Assembly (NCBI GenBank): GCA_003415625.1
Contig: PYIU01000002.1
Span: forward strand, 2,232,001-2,296,000
Length of the DNA stretch: 64,000 nucleotides
Origin: Aquanectria penicillioides
Lineage: Eukaryota > Ascomycota > Sordariomycetes > Hypocreales > Nectriaceae
Direction of reading: 5' to 3'
The stretch's first letter is position 1, and the number at the start of each line of letters is the position of its first letter. A model generated the notes under the pieces. That model saw nothing but the letters and a program-made list of their open reading frames with translations, was not told the DNA's origin and did no database searches. The position numbers and the translations under genes were made by a program. Shown piece by piece: positions 1 through 12,393 of the stretch.

Positions 1-630
1 TGCGGGTTGACTGATAAGCATAGAGCCACGTCGTTTGGACTGCGAGAGAGACGTTGTCGATGCTCTTTCGGGTCTCATCCGGATATATCCCCAGTGACAG
101 ATCATTTACACATCCAATTACAGGTGTCTTGGCTTCGCAACTGCCTATTTCTTGTCTGTTGGTATATTCACTGGCGGTTTGAGAGAGAGTGAGGGGAACC
201 CTAGAAAGACCTAAATGATGCTACCGGTCGGCGCACTATTCTAGAATGTCTTGCCAAAGGGACACTTCGCCATCATTGCAAAACACGTTGGCTGCCAAGA
301 CATGTCAAGTGAGAGACGATGATGCTGCCACTTCCAAAAAGGAAGATCCAGGTACATACAACATAAAATGCTTAATGTACATATGGCGAAAAAAAAGGCT
401 GCACAGGGTACGGTCGAGGGCAGGCGTGAGTTGCATTGTGTCACCTTGCATGGGTAGCGTCCTGGAGGAGGGGAAGCGCCTCGACCACAGACACAGAGCG
501 TGCACCTTTCCTTCGTACAGAATTAGGAATCAATTCGCATGGTTTGGTTCCTCGGCAGAAACCGTTCACTATGAAATGGTTCCGACGCCCCCCCTGAAGA
601 CAACGTATCCCATTCGAATGTCTCCACGTC
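1..630. other. Window edge and upstream region of the HeLo gene
   Basis: No gene recognised. Short open frames on both strands show no family resemblance. The last part is presumably the 5' flank of the HeLo-domain gene that begins at 631. Confidence 0.4.
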
Positions 631-3545
631 ATGGCCGAGGCTGCCGGCTTGGTGCTCGGGGTTCCAGGCGTGGCCGGGCTCTTCAGGTCTTGCGTAGAGA
701 ATTTCGACATTGTCGTTAGTGCGAGGGCATTCAGTGCAGAAATTTGACTTGCTATGTACTGAGGTAATCTAGGAAAATGACCTGTCTCAAACTTGACTCC
801 CTTCATTGACTCATCACAGCTCTCTGTGCAACGTCTGAGGCTGGTCCTCTGGGGTGAAACCCTGGGTCTCGTTCCAAGCGTCCAGGGCCCGCTGATACCG
901 TGCAACAAGGGAATTGATCGAATAGACATCCGCCCGGTTGTTGAAAAGACATTGAACCACTTGCGTCTGCTCCTAGAAAGGGCAGATGTTGTAACCGACA
1001 GGTATGAACTTAGGGGCGAGGACACGACCATCTCATCCCCTCAATCCACTGGCCTCACAATGTTTTTTTTTGGACAAGTTTGAGAGCTTCAGGCTCAGAA
1101 TCCGCAAGAGTCAGAAGCAAAGGTCTACTTAGAAGGTTACCAGATAGGCTGTTCACGATTTTGAACGTTTTAGGACTTTGATCGACAACATAAAGAGCCT
1201 CGTTGATGGCCTAGAGAGCGTCAGTAGCTCCATAGGGCTCTGAAATACCAACATGGTCTTCTAAAGGAGGCTGTTGAATCTACCTCGGACACGAGAAGCC
1301 TCAAACTTTTGCAAGATGCTGCATCCTCTCATAGGATGTCCCAATCGTACACGGTTTTGTCGGACACGGCCAGGGCCCGCTTGAGCTCTATTCAAGCGCG
1401 ATCTATAATGGAGGTCCATTCAAATCCAATACGGATAGAACCCGGTCAATCATTTCACACTGCGCCATTCCAGCAGGCTTCCGTATCATTGAGTATAATT
1501 TCTGAAGTCCAAAGTCTAGCTGGGGCAACACAACAGAGTCAAATTGCTTCCCAACTTCCCATTTCTGGTGATTCGGTCGCCAGTCAAGATATCACAAATC
1601 TTCTTTCTATTCACCCTCGTCCAGTCGCAAAAGACGAACAATCTTCAAGCGGCGTCAATCGAAATAGCGGTTCCATGGCTGTCAGGCCACCGCCCTTGGC
1701 TGATGTCCCTCAGCAACAAAGGGTGATGGATGATATTCTAAAGAAGCACGGAAAAAGAATGCCGAGACTCAGTTTCGCGTCTGGATCTGAACATTATGGC
1801 TCTGCAATTGCCGACATAAAAATGGAGGACCACCGTCTCTGGGAGCAGAAGCACTCAAAATTGATCGTTCACGCTGATCAACATTCCTCGACTGCTCGCC
1901 GAGTTTTTTCTTGAACTAAGGAGTATACGACAAGGGAATATTCCGTTCATAAGCGCCTCTCTAGTCGGGGACTCGTTGGACAAAATCCTGGCAAGCATCG
2001 AGGGGCCTCCAGATACGCCCTACGAAGGGGGCGTATTCTAGATCAGTGCGAAATTCCCTAGTGAGGGCTCTCCGCCTCTCTTACGTTTCCAAACCCGAAT
2101 TTACCATCCAAACATCGATATAGCGGCGAAATATGTGCAGACTATCAATCATGGTGGAGGAATCCGGAACTCAGCCGATACATGGCTCTTACCGTCCCCC
2201 CGGCTCAAGGATCATGGATCTCGTGGAACTCGAACGTCCTGATTCCTCAGTTAGCTATTGTGGTTACTTTGGATGGTAACCAGGTGAATATCCCACGCCA
2301 TCATATTTTATCTATCAAGGATGTCGGCGAAGGGAATGACTCTGGCTATCAAATCACCAAGCAAGCAGAGAGATTCGGGGTCTATTACACCATTAAGCTC
2401 AAATTGTCAGTATCTGTCTACATTTCCTCCGCCACCGTACGTAAATCTCACCGCAAAAGTAGTGACGTCGTCCGAACGCCTGCCAAACTAAACCTCACGC
2501 TGTACGTAGACACAGAACTTCGCCCAAACGAGACCAAGGCCCCGATTTTTCTCGACTCTTTTACGCACTTTATCAACCAAACACCTTTCAAACAGGAATG
2601 TGTTCCAACTTTGCCCTTTCATAACTTAGTTAGTGTCAGGCATTTGCCGCCCAAATTTCAGGTCGAGACGACCTTGGTGGATGAAGGAGCGGACCGTTTA
2701 GGACTTGTCGGCTCCAAAAGGGGCCGCTGATCACCCAATGCAACTTTGGAGATGTCTATTCCGCTGTAATGAAAACCACCAATCGACTCTAGGCTGTAAA
2801 AGTCGTCAGCAAACTTACCATCCTCTCTCATCGGGGCATGGCGTATCTCAAAGAGAATGAGCGTGACTAGAAAGTGAAGATGAGGCTCACGATTGCGAAT
2901 TCGCCATTTTTCTCTCCACTGAAGTTCGTTTTCGGGATGACGAATGTGCTTTTCCTCGTTAGTGACCATGTTTGCTCCGGGACTCTCCTAGCTCACCAAA
3001 AGTCCAAGCCGGAGGACAAGCTATGTGAAGACGAAACAAGATTCTTTGTAGCTGAGCTCATCTTGGCTATCGAGCGGCTGCAGGAACAGGAAATTCACGG
3101 ATTCTTGCGTCCCGAGACTGTCTTCCTTGATTTCAATAGTCACATTGTCATATGCGACTTTGGGATTTCTCGGGCATTTGAGCACAGTGCAACAGAGTAT
3201 TCCACGCCTGAGTCTATTCAACATCGAGCTGGGCCTGAAATTGCCGATTATTGGGTCTTGGATTGTTTTGCATATCAGCTATTTCTTGGAACCCCACCCT
3301 TCTACGATAAAGACGACCATATTGTGGTTTCAAATATTGCAGCAAGGCATAATAATGTGCCTCATCAAGATTGGAACGCTCCGCCGAAGCTATAGAACCT
3401 ACTCCAGTCCTTTCTCCTAATTGATCCAGATGAACTATTAGGCTCGCATGACGGAATGGGTGAGGTCAAAGCACATGAGTGGTTCTGCGATGTCGACTGG
3501 GATACCGTGTCGAATAAGAGATTAATGCCTCCCAGGTTCGCGTAG
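631..3545 (+). pseudogene. Broken HeLo - ubiquitin E2 - AGC pseudokinase fusion gene
   Basis: The ATG at 631 opens a HeLo domain (N-terminal cell-death domain of HET-S-type proteins): an AGLVLG...AGLFRSCVENFD start, a 56 bp intron at 764-819, a helix with WGETLGL, an RYEL turn near 1000, and a QKQ...W/TAG...AVHDFE helix ending near 1235. A Ser/Thr/Gln-rich linker (about 1240-1880) leads to an E2 domain at 1890-2150 with GPPDTPYEGG, IYHPNI and an active-site Cys codon at 2134-2136 at the canonical spacing. The E2 C-terminal part is not recognisable. A region of unknown fold (2182-2690) precedes an AGC kinase-like domain (2690-3545): degenerate Gly loop, Lys of AVK kept, CDFG kept, HRD replaced by HGF, then EVKAHEWF near the C-lobe end. 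Six TAG codons (1130, 1145, 2039, 2790, 2868, 3393) and about six one-base frame changes interrupt it. Expression as a full protein is unlikely as sequenced. Confidence 0.8.
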
Positions 3546-3892
3546 GTGACATTAGGTGTTGCTGATCATTCTGATTCTGACATGCTCCCTGAGATGTATT
3601 CTATGGTTCGGATTCAAAGTAATAGTTTTTGAAGCAGTGATAATGTACTTGTAACCTCTGTGCCCTGAATGGTAGAATCGATGGAAATCACCTTGATGCC
3701 CTTGACTCGGAACCCTCGGTCCTCCAAGGACTGTTGTCAACCTTGATGGATAATTATCCAATCTCATTAAGCAAATATTAAGCTTTCTCCATTGTGTTCT
3801 TTCTCTAACTTCTATCTCTTTGCTGTCACAGTTACTTATAGATACGAATTCTACTCCATCTCTATTCGACTTTCCAACATCTGCTAATTATC
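3546..3892 (+). promoter_or_regulatory. Spacer and probable promoter of the small secreted protein
   Basis: No gene. The last 110 bases before the ATG at 3893 are pyrimidine-rich, the usual fungal core-promoter texture. No specific operator recognised. Confidence 0.4.
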
Positions 3893-4471
3893 ATGAGAGT
3901 CATCGTTTACGTTTCCTTCATTATCCTTACCATTCTTCGAGGCTGTACCGCCCGATCCATGGACTGGGACCTTCCAGGTGACCTCCCAGACGGCCGCTAC
4001 ACCATCTCCTTCACGAACAACGACATCACCAGCGCCCCCTCTGCGACTCGCCGCTCTTTGAGCGACAACGGTACAATCGACCTCGACTTTGCACCTGTGA
4101 TTCTCCCGAGGGGGGTCATCCGGCGCAGTAGCACTTTGATGCCCATCTCAAGAGAGGGCTGTACCAGGGACAGGACGCCCTTAGATCTCGAGGACTACCG
4201 GGCGTGCAAACAGGCCATGGCCAACTTCTGTGAGGACAACGAGGTCGAAGACATCCGCATCGAGGTCGCCCTAAAGGGCTCGGTCAAGCTGTGGGTCTGC
4301 GCATTAAAGGAAAAGACAAAGTGTGCGCACTGGGAGTTCGACGAGGCAGAACGCATCTTCAACAAGGCTTGCGGTATCGAAAGGGGAGCTTGGCTCAGCT
4401 TGAAGGACTGGGGTAGAGCATATGGACGATGCCCTCGACGTGGGCGCATCTCGTGTGGTGACTTTGACTGA
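3893..4471 (+). CDS. Small cysteine-rich secreted protein
   Basis: An intronless frame of 192 residues. Residues 1-20 form a typical signal peptide (MRVIV start, hydrophobic IILTIL core, cleavage probably after CTA). The middle is basic and Ser/Arg-rich with an RR site near residue 54 and another near 77 that could be Kex2-like processing points. The C-terminal half holds eight cysteines (GCTRD, ACKQ, FCED, VCAL, KCAH, ACGI, RCPRR, SCGD), an even number consistent with disulfides. I recognise no family. Codon use is GC-rich and gene-like, with a CT-rich promoter. The size, secretion signal and cysteine pattern fit an effector or a secreted antimicrobial or killer-like protein, but that is inference. 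It lies 350 bp downstream of the broken HeLo gene. Confidence 0.65.
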   Translation: MRVIVYVSFIILTILRGCTARSMDWDLPGDLPDGRYTISFTNNDITSAPSATRRSLSDNGTIDLDFAPVILPRGVIRRSSTLMPISREGCTRDRTPLDLEDYRACKQAMANFCEDNEVEDIRIEVALKGSVKLWVCALKEKTKCAHWEFDEAERIFNKACGIERGAWLSLKDWGRAYGRCPRRGRISCGDFD

Positions 4472-5192
4472 GAGCATGGATTCCTGACCGTTTAACTATC
4501 TACCACAACTTCCTGGCGCTCATTGAGTCTGATCGTGGAGTTGTAGCATCCTCTTGTGTTTCAGTTACTCGCGCTCGTCCATCTTCTTTCCATCCTCATC
4601 TTTGGGGTTTCAGAGGGTGTATCTACGTTCACATCTAGGTGGACACGAGGCTGCGGCGGAAGACGACGAAGGTAAATCAAATCGAATCTCCACATCATGA
4701 CATTCATCTTTCGCCAATAAAATACATAACACAATACATGTCGGTCCAAGTCTCCATCCCGCCCAATACTGTCCAGTCCAGTTTCATCAAATCCCATCAT
4801 CCCAAACCCTCCCGTCTCGGACCCGAGAGTGACCCAACCTGACCCCCCGAAGTTCTAACTAAGACTATTTTCCCTCTCCTCGAGAGAGCCATCTAATATG
4901 ATCGATATTCCCGCGGCCTCAAGCCGTGGGTGGGAGAAGGGGGTCGTGACCCGCAAGAATAAACCAGAAATCAAAAAGGGGGGGTCGACAAGGGCGGGAA
5001 GGCAGGATCTCGTTCAAATCGTCGCCGGCTCCGCGATGGTGGACAGGGAAGAAAAGACAATCAACTAAAAGCGGTTCAAAATAAACAATGTCCAACTCCT
5101 GAGTAGGTCCGAGTTTTTTTATATTTCGTCATGCGTGATAACGGTGTCCATTCCGTCCGGAGCATTCACGCCGAGGTCGAGCCATTCCGGGG
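4472..5192. other. Convergent 3' spacer
   Basis: Lies between the 3' ends of the secreted protein (+) and the flippase (-). It should contain both 3' UTRs. No further gene seen. Confidence 0.5.
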
Positions 5193-8100
5193 CTACCTCC
5201 CACCAGGTCTCGAGCTGACCATCTCACCGTATCGTCCACGGTGCTTTGTAGTATCGTATGCCTGAAGCACACGTGTTTGGCTTTCATCGGCCTGAGAAAA
5301 GGCATATCCACGCTGCTTGCGCATGCGCTGGACTTGGCGCACCTTTCGAATGGCCTTTTGGAATTGTTCCATTCTATAAACCAAATTAGCATCCGAGTAG
5401 AAAAAAAGTTTGGGCAAGGGGCAGAAAAAAGTACCTTGGTCGATAATCTTGAATGTTGTACTTCTGGATCTCCTGAATGTGGTGATACGTTTGTGGGCGG
5501 TACATGCGCTTCAGATACTTCCAGGCAATATCTCGAATGAGACACAGAACCGCAAGTACAAAAGTCTGCAGCCAAAAGACCGGGCTGCCATACAGTCTAG
5601 GCACCACGCCGTGATACTCCTTAGAGAAGTTGATCATGGGAGCGACAATACCGTAAACAGCAATGAACAAGTACCAGAAAGCCATGCTGCCAGGGATGGC
5701 AATGATATGGTACTTGGTCCAGTTGTTGGTAACCAAGGCTGCCTTGCCCAACACGGTGAGGAGAACCGCGCCGTATAGTGCCGTTCCCCAAACCCAATGT
5801 CCAGCAATCTTGCCATCACCCTGGATTAGATCGCCGTACCAGAAAAGCTCGCCGCCAATGTAGAGGATAATGGAGTGGTAGATAGCGTTGATAATCCACT
5901 GAGCGAAGATTTTAAGCTTGAAGAACTCGTTCCGCTGGCCCATCATGTACAGCTGAGGGTAGCGGTCCAAGAGGCGGGCCGAGATGAACTGATCCAAGAT
6001 ACCGAGCGCCAGGGGTGGCAAGAAGGTGTAGAAAACGTTGTAGAAAGACAGTGTCCATGATTCGTAGATGACTTGACCAGAGAAGACGTTTTGGAACGTG
6101 AACTATACCGCCAATGTCAGTTAGAGGTCATCATCACCTTGGTGAATATAAATCAACCACTTACCCAAAATTGAGTCATATATAAGGCAATGTTCTTGTA
6201 GAATGAAAACAGAATCGTCTTGCTCACTCGCTGGTAACTCCAGGCGCCGTGAACCAAAAGAAGTTTTCGGAGATATCTGAACTGGCCGATTGCTACATCG
6301 GCGCTACGTGCGGCCTGGAGACCCTCCATGCCGCTGATACCGACACCAATGTGAGCTGCCTGGATCATAGAAACATCGTTGGCACCATCACCAATGGCCA
6401 GGAGAATCGATTGTTTCTGATACTTCTTGACCAGCTTGACCACCAAAGCCTTTTGTAGGGGGGACACTCGACAGCAGATAAGAGCTTTGCACATGATGGC
6501 CAAATCCAGGAAAAGTTTCTCGAGATCCTTTTCCAGGGCATATGTCAAAGATTTTCCATCAATGATCAGGGCAAGGGTCTCCGTCTCGATTGTGCCGTCG
6601 CCTTGAGTGCGAATAGCATCAAGTTTCTTTTGGATATTATCACGGGTAGCAGTAGCCGATTCTTCGTTGACAATCAACAGCATCATATCCTCGCTAAGCA
6701 GCTTACAACTCATTCCGATGTTGATGGCGGTCTCCTGTCGATCTCCGGTCAAAACCCAGACCTTGATGTTGGCCTGCTGCAGGGTGTGGATAGTCTCAGG
6801 GACGCCATCTTGGAGACGATCCTCGATAGCGGTCGCGCCGAGAAGAAAGAAGTCGTGTTCAATGAGTTCGGAAGCCTTGTCAACCTCGTCCGCACGGTTT
6901 CCACCAACAGTCATTTGAGCCGCATCATAAATCTTGTGCCACTCCTGGAACTCTTGCTCCGGGACTTCTCGCATGGCTAAGCAGAGGGTTCGCAAGCCTT
7001 CCGAGGCGTACTCTTCAAGATGTCGCAAGGTGGCCTCAACATGGGGGTTCTGATCATCGAGGCGTTCAAGGATGACTGTATCGGCTCCCTTGGTGTAACA
7101 GCGAATCTTGCCATCCGGGCATCGATAAATGGTTGACATCCTCTTTCGTGTCGAATTAAACTCACAGACGGCAAGCAACTCGTACTCCAGTTCTTGACCG
7201 TTGGCCTCGATAATGACGGACTTGGGCTTTCGAGCAGTGAACTTGTATCCTAATTCCAAAGCACCCTGCACCAGCGCACCCTCGTCAGGAGAAGCAGCCT
7301 GGTACTTGATCTTGCCCTTCTCATCCATTTCGGGGATGACAGTGTGGCAGGTTGCGAGGAGACCCAAGAAATGATCGATGGCAGGGGCTGTGGCATGGCC
7401 GTCCTTGAGATTGGCCCGGAGAGCTTTGAAGTCAAATAGACCAACTTCCGTGCCGTCATCTTGCATGACCGGCCGGCGATCCTCGGGCACATCATCGGAG
7501 TACTGAATTCCGGCAATACTGCACTGCTTGAATTCCATCATATTGCAAGTCAAGGTACCAGTTTTGTCCGAAAAGACATACTCCACCATTCCCAATTCCT
7601 CAACCAAACTCGAGGTTCGGCATGTGGCCGGAGTATCAGTCTTATCGTAGTACATATCCAGGTCGTCGTTAATGAGGATTCCATGCCAATACTTGACCAA
7701 TTCCACGGTGACGAAGAGGGAGATGGGCACAAGAGCAGAGAACAAAACCCAGTAGGTAACCATGTCCTTGAAGAAAATCTTGACGACCTCTCCGGCGGTG
7801 CTGGTGCTGTCAAGGTACAGGTACGAGAGAGCCTCGGCTTCCACACGTCTAGAGACGAGATCACCAACGGTACTGACGACGCTCAAAACCATGAGGATAC
7901 CGATGAGCATTAGGACGAGCCAGTTGAGCTGCTTCTCTACCTTGGTTCGCTTGATTGGTGCTGCCGTCGCGTTTCGCATGAGCTTGGTCTCGTGTCCGGT
8001 GAAAACCACCACACCATGTACCCAGGGAGTGTTTCGCAAGGTTGCACCTCGGAGCAAGAGCTGCTCGGGGTTGAGCGCAAGCTCCTTTTCGCCGCCTCCA

Positions 8101-9428
8101 GATTGCATCGTCAAGGTCGCCTCGTATGTGTAAAGACTGCTGTTGGGCTGTTCCGACTTGATTCGGCCACCGAGCCTGCTCAACTCGCTTGGAGAAACCA
8201 TGGTAGAAGTCTCTGGCAATGCCTGCTTAATCTTCAGATTAGTCTCACCATCGAGGTTGGCAGTTTCGATATAGCAGAGTCCTTCGGGCTCGGAGCTAGC
8301 CAGGAGAACCAAGTCGACGGGGAACGGCTCCTCCGATTCCACTCGAATAATATCGCCCACAGCTACATTGATCCATTTCGTCTCGGCGAAGTTCGACCCT
8401 CGAAGGACACGGGCTTTCGAAGTGTTCAGAGAATTATCTGCTTGTTTTCTCCTGTAGTCTTCAACCAATTCCTTTCCGGCAGAAATAATGAGCACTATAC
8501 CAAGAGGAGCAATGGTAGTATACGGGTTCGTGGGTGAGAGGTTGGGAATCTGTTGTAGGGCAGCGGTAAACAAGAAGAAGACGTTGGCAAATTTCGAAAA
8601 CTGTTCGAAGAGGAACTTGGGCAGGAAAGTGGCGACGTTATATTTGGCGGTAGAAATGTGGTTGTCGACGTACTTGTTGGCAGCGTTGGCGGGAGGGTTG
8701 TTCAGGTGGATTACTCGAGGGCCTAAAGTCGATGGATCTGGCTTGCCTCTGCCAAACCCAAATTTGAAGTTGCCCATGTCAAACCTGCTCTTCTTGGATT
8801 GCTGTTGCGAGGAACCCCCAAGAGAGTCTCCTCGTTCATGGGTTGGTTCCGTCAAGGGCAAATCCATCTCCGAATAGCCCTGGCCCATACCTAGCTTGTT
8901 CTTCACTTTGCCCAAAAAGCCTCCGCCCAGGCCCAACACACTGTTTCTATTGCGCGCATTGCTCCTTGCAAAGGATTGAGTCCTCTCGTCGCCGCGAGGA
9001 CCACCATGCTGGTAGTAGGAGTCGCCGTCGGCAGGGTAATCGTCGAAGTCATCGGCGTAGCGCTGGTAGTTGTTCAGGTCTTCTGTCTGGCTATATTGTC
9101 TAGTCAGGTAAGGACTACTGCCGGAGTTGGATGGGGCAGCCAGGCCAGGGCCAGACCGGGATGCTGACGGGTTTGAGGTGCCGCGGCCGCCGCCTCCAAC
9201 GAAGTCATCGTAGGAGACGGAGGTGCGACCCTGAGGGTCTTGGTCTTGGTCTTGGTTGTGAAATCGCATTAGGTCATCGTCATTGATGGTGGACCGCTGG
9301 CCGTCGTTGTAGACGGGCTGGTCGTTGTCGAGATCGAGTAAGAGGTTGTCGCGATTGTTGGAGGATCCCCCTTGGGGACCTCCAGGAGGTCGTCCAGCCA
9401 TGCCGGCGGACAATTCGAGGTCAGGCAA
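5193..9428 (-). CDS. DRS2: P4-type phospholipid flippase (aminophospholipid-translocating ATPase)
   Basis: Exons 9428-6165, 6102-5435 and 5373-5193 join to 1370 residues; the introns (62 and 61 bp) have GTAAGT/GTACTT donors and TAG acceptors. DRS2-type flippases move phosphatidylserine and phosphatidylethanolamine to the cytosolic leaflet in late Golgi and endosome membranes, with a CDC50 subunit. Seen here: a long disordered N-terminus rich in Asp, Asn and Gly, the P4 hallmark DGET near residue 393, the phosphorylated DKTGTLT near 620, GDGAND near 1014, and multiple membrane helices in the C-terminal part. The end keeps the family's conserved tail (DYRP, then QVQRMRKQRGYAFSQ), an autoregulatory region in yeast Drs2. 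The start could instead be the in-frame ATG at 9401 (MAGRPPGG), which resembles other fungal DRS2 starts. No disruption. Confidence 0.97.
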
Positions 9429-12393
9429 TCAGCTCGGTGGAGGAAAGGTCGGCATGCGGAAGAAACGGAACCAAGTGAGAGGATCGCGCAAAAGGAGAGA
9501 CGGTTCGAGGCTGATGGGTGGGTGATGGAGGAGGAGAAGTGGCGGAGGGAGAGAGGAAGGAGAGTCGTCCGGTGATGCAGAGGTCGTAATCGTGGGTCGT
9601 CGTGAAGAGGGTAAGGTGAGGTCGTGTCGTCGCAAGGGACCAGAGGCGGACGGGGGCAGCGCAGCAGACGGCTGGACTGGCACTGGCGCTGGCACTGGCA
9701 CTGGCACTAACACTGACGCTCGCACTGGCACCTGGCACCTGGTGCAGCCTTTCACTTTCGACACTGGGGATGGAGAGAGAGAGCACGGGGAAGACGCAGG
9801 CGCTGGCTGAGTTGGCGGAACCAAAACCAGCCTCTGATGTCTGGATGGGAAAGGCTGCACAGCCTCCTTTCTGGGCGTAAGCTCGAGGCAAGCACCCGCT
9901 ACCGACAGCTCCAGCGCAAGCACAGCGCTACCAAGGCTAAGGCAGGTAGGTAAGGTATGTACCTGGGTAAGCAGGTAGGTACCAGGTTTAGTCGGAGCCT
10001 GGGGGCGGGCTTAGGCGTGGGATGGCTTGTACCTGGGAGGATGAAGGTATGGGAGCAGAGTGGCCGGACCGTACTACGTGCGGCACAAGCACAGTCCAGT
10101 CCAGGCCAGTCCAAAGGGCGTAGGGGTAGCGGCGTCGCGGCGTCGCGGCGCAGTGGGACGTTCCCAACTGAGGCTCAAAGGCTGGAGGTGACTCGTGTGG
10201 CCAGCTTGCAAGCAGTGATTGGCCCGGTCCCTGAGACTGGCGACGGGACAGAGACACAGCGGCAGCGGGAAATGCAGAGAGGAGAGCGGCCGGATGCAAG
10301 TTGCAAAACACGCGCCGATGGCTGTGTCGTGTCTGTCTGCGTATCCTTTCGCTTAGATGGGGAGCAGGATGAAACTGCCTTCTTCTTGCGTGCCCCCCAG
10401 TCGCTTGCTTGATCGTGGGATGAACGCCAGTGTGCTAAATGGGGACGTGGCAGGAGGCCGTAGCGGGTCTCTGAGGAGAAATGCCGGGCTTTGCCTTGCT
10501 TTCTCGATTCCCTGCGCCGTCGCCAGTGTGCCGTCCCTCGTTCTCTCGTTGCCCTGTGAGTCGCTGTGATGATGGCTACGTGCGTAGCGGACGGTGGCTA
10601 AGAGCTGCCCTGGTTTACTTAGCGTGTCCACTGCTCCCCACTGGCGAGAGCTTGCTACAAGCTGAGGCGCCGTATCCGTATGCGGAATTTCAACGTGGCT
10701 GAAGACCACCATGTGTCTACAATAGATGTATGAGCGTACACACTAGACTGTGCTGCTAGCTACTCGTCACAAGAACTGAGGGTAAAGAAACGACACCCGT
10801 CTGATATCTGTTCCGTTCCTTGTTTCTTCGTTCTCCCCCCCTTCAATACAAGGTCACCAAGTGTTGATTGACTTTTGTGCAAACAATGGGACGAAATGAG
10901 AAGGGGTGATGAGATGGAGCATTGGGCTCGTCCCGCCATGACCCTGTAAAGACGCAACGAAAAAAAAACTGCTGGCAAAAAAAAAATCAATTCTCGAAGC
11001 CAAACGGATACAGCGACAAGAAGAAAAAAAAACCACCAGCCCACAGGGGGGAAACGGTCTGAGCCCCCCTGGCAGCTTGCATCCATCATCCTTTTGTCCT
11101 CGCTCCTTTGTCCTCTTCTCTGTCTCCTAACTTTAGGGGGCACCATCCCCTGGTTTTGCCCCCCCCCCCCCCCCCCAAGCCCCAACCTGAGCTGGGCTGT
11201 GTGTTGCTATTCGTGGCCTCTCGCCAGAGCCACCTCGCAGAGAGCCACATCACCCGCCACCCACTGGCGCACTGGACTCAGAGTCGTAATCGGCGAAGGG
11301 TCTCCCCCGGTGTCCCCCCCAAAGTACCTCATTGGCTTCAGCAGTAGTATCGCTTCCACCAATTTCCCTCAAAGGATACTTGCTCTCCCAGAACCTACCG
11401 AACTGCCAGGTACTTGTGGAGAAGCCCCTAATAAGCAGCCCCCCCTTGAACGTCGTCATCTTCGCAGTCTCCACTGAAGCCAGCCACCTACCATAGTATG
11501 TGTGTACCGCCATCTAAAATGCTCGCTTCAACATGGGATGACAGACCTCCACATCAGACACCGGCATCTATCCTCTCGTGTCCCCGATTTGCCCGTCTTG
11601 GAAGTATGGTAGGTACCTTGGACTAATTAGCCACCAAGCGTCACTCGCCAACGGTTGTTACTTTCATAGAACAATGTGCCGGTGCGGAGCCAATTGCTAG
11701 GACAGCGTTCCCCGTATCCTTGGTGCGAGGCAATCTCCTCTACTTGTGCAGAAACTGCGGGAGGCGGGAGGCGGGAGGCGGGCCCCCTCGAGACCATCGT
11801 GATCGACAAGAGATGCCACTTCGTATTCACCAACATTTTCCATGTCGTCGTCCCCTTGCCCCCCTCCTTGTCCCTCTCCTTTCCCCCTCCAATCCAAGTA
11901 CATCAACCTCATGCACGACGGCCAGAGAAAGCAAAAGAGTTCGGCTCGGCGGTGACGATAGCACTAGGCGGGATTGGTCAACGGGCCCCCCTTGACATCT
12001 CACTGTTCGCCGACTGTCAAACCCCATGATCAAGATAATTTCCATGCATGTCAGCCATAAGCAATTCCTTCCTGCCTCGGCCGCCATCTGAGAAGAAGTC
12101 GTACCCTTACCGCAAACATGAAACACGGCTGCAAATCCATCAAAGGGAGGGAGGGGTGCCTTGCTTCTTTCACGTCGCCCAGCTCTGCCCAATAGATGGA
12201 TGTAATTCATTCACAGACAATGCAGCCATACCATACCAATAAGCTTATTTTACATCATTTCAATTCTGTCATCACCCTCATCTGTCGTGATCTTCTTATC
12301 TATGTAGTCCATTACATGCATACACGTCCATACATACTTACATACATACATACCTACCTACATGGACATTCAAACATCCATGTGCATGTTGGC
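9429..12393. other. Long low-complexity intergenic region
   Basis: Upstream region of the flippase and 3' flank of the epoxide hydrolase. It contains a degenerate GGCACT repeat (about 9678-9740), runs of AGGTAGGTA/TACCTACC type (9936-9990, 11608, 12340-12362), an 18-base C run ending at 11176 and AT-rich tracts. Long open frames on both strands (for example 9421-9923 -) are repeat- or GC-driven and resemble no family. Confidence 0.5.
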
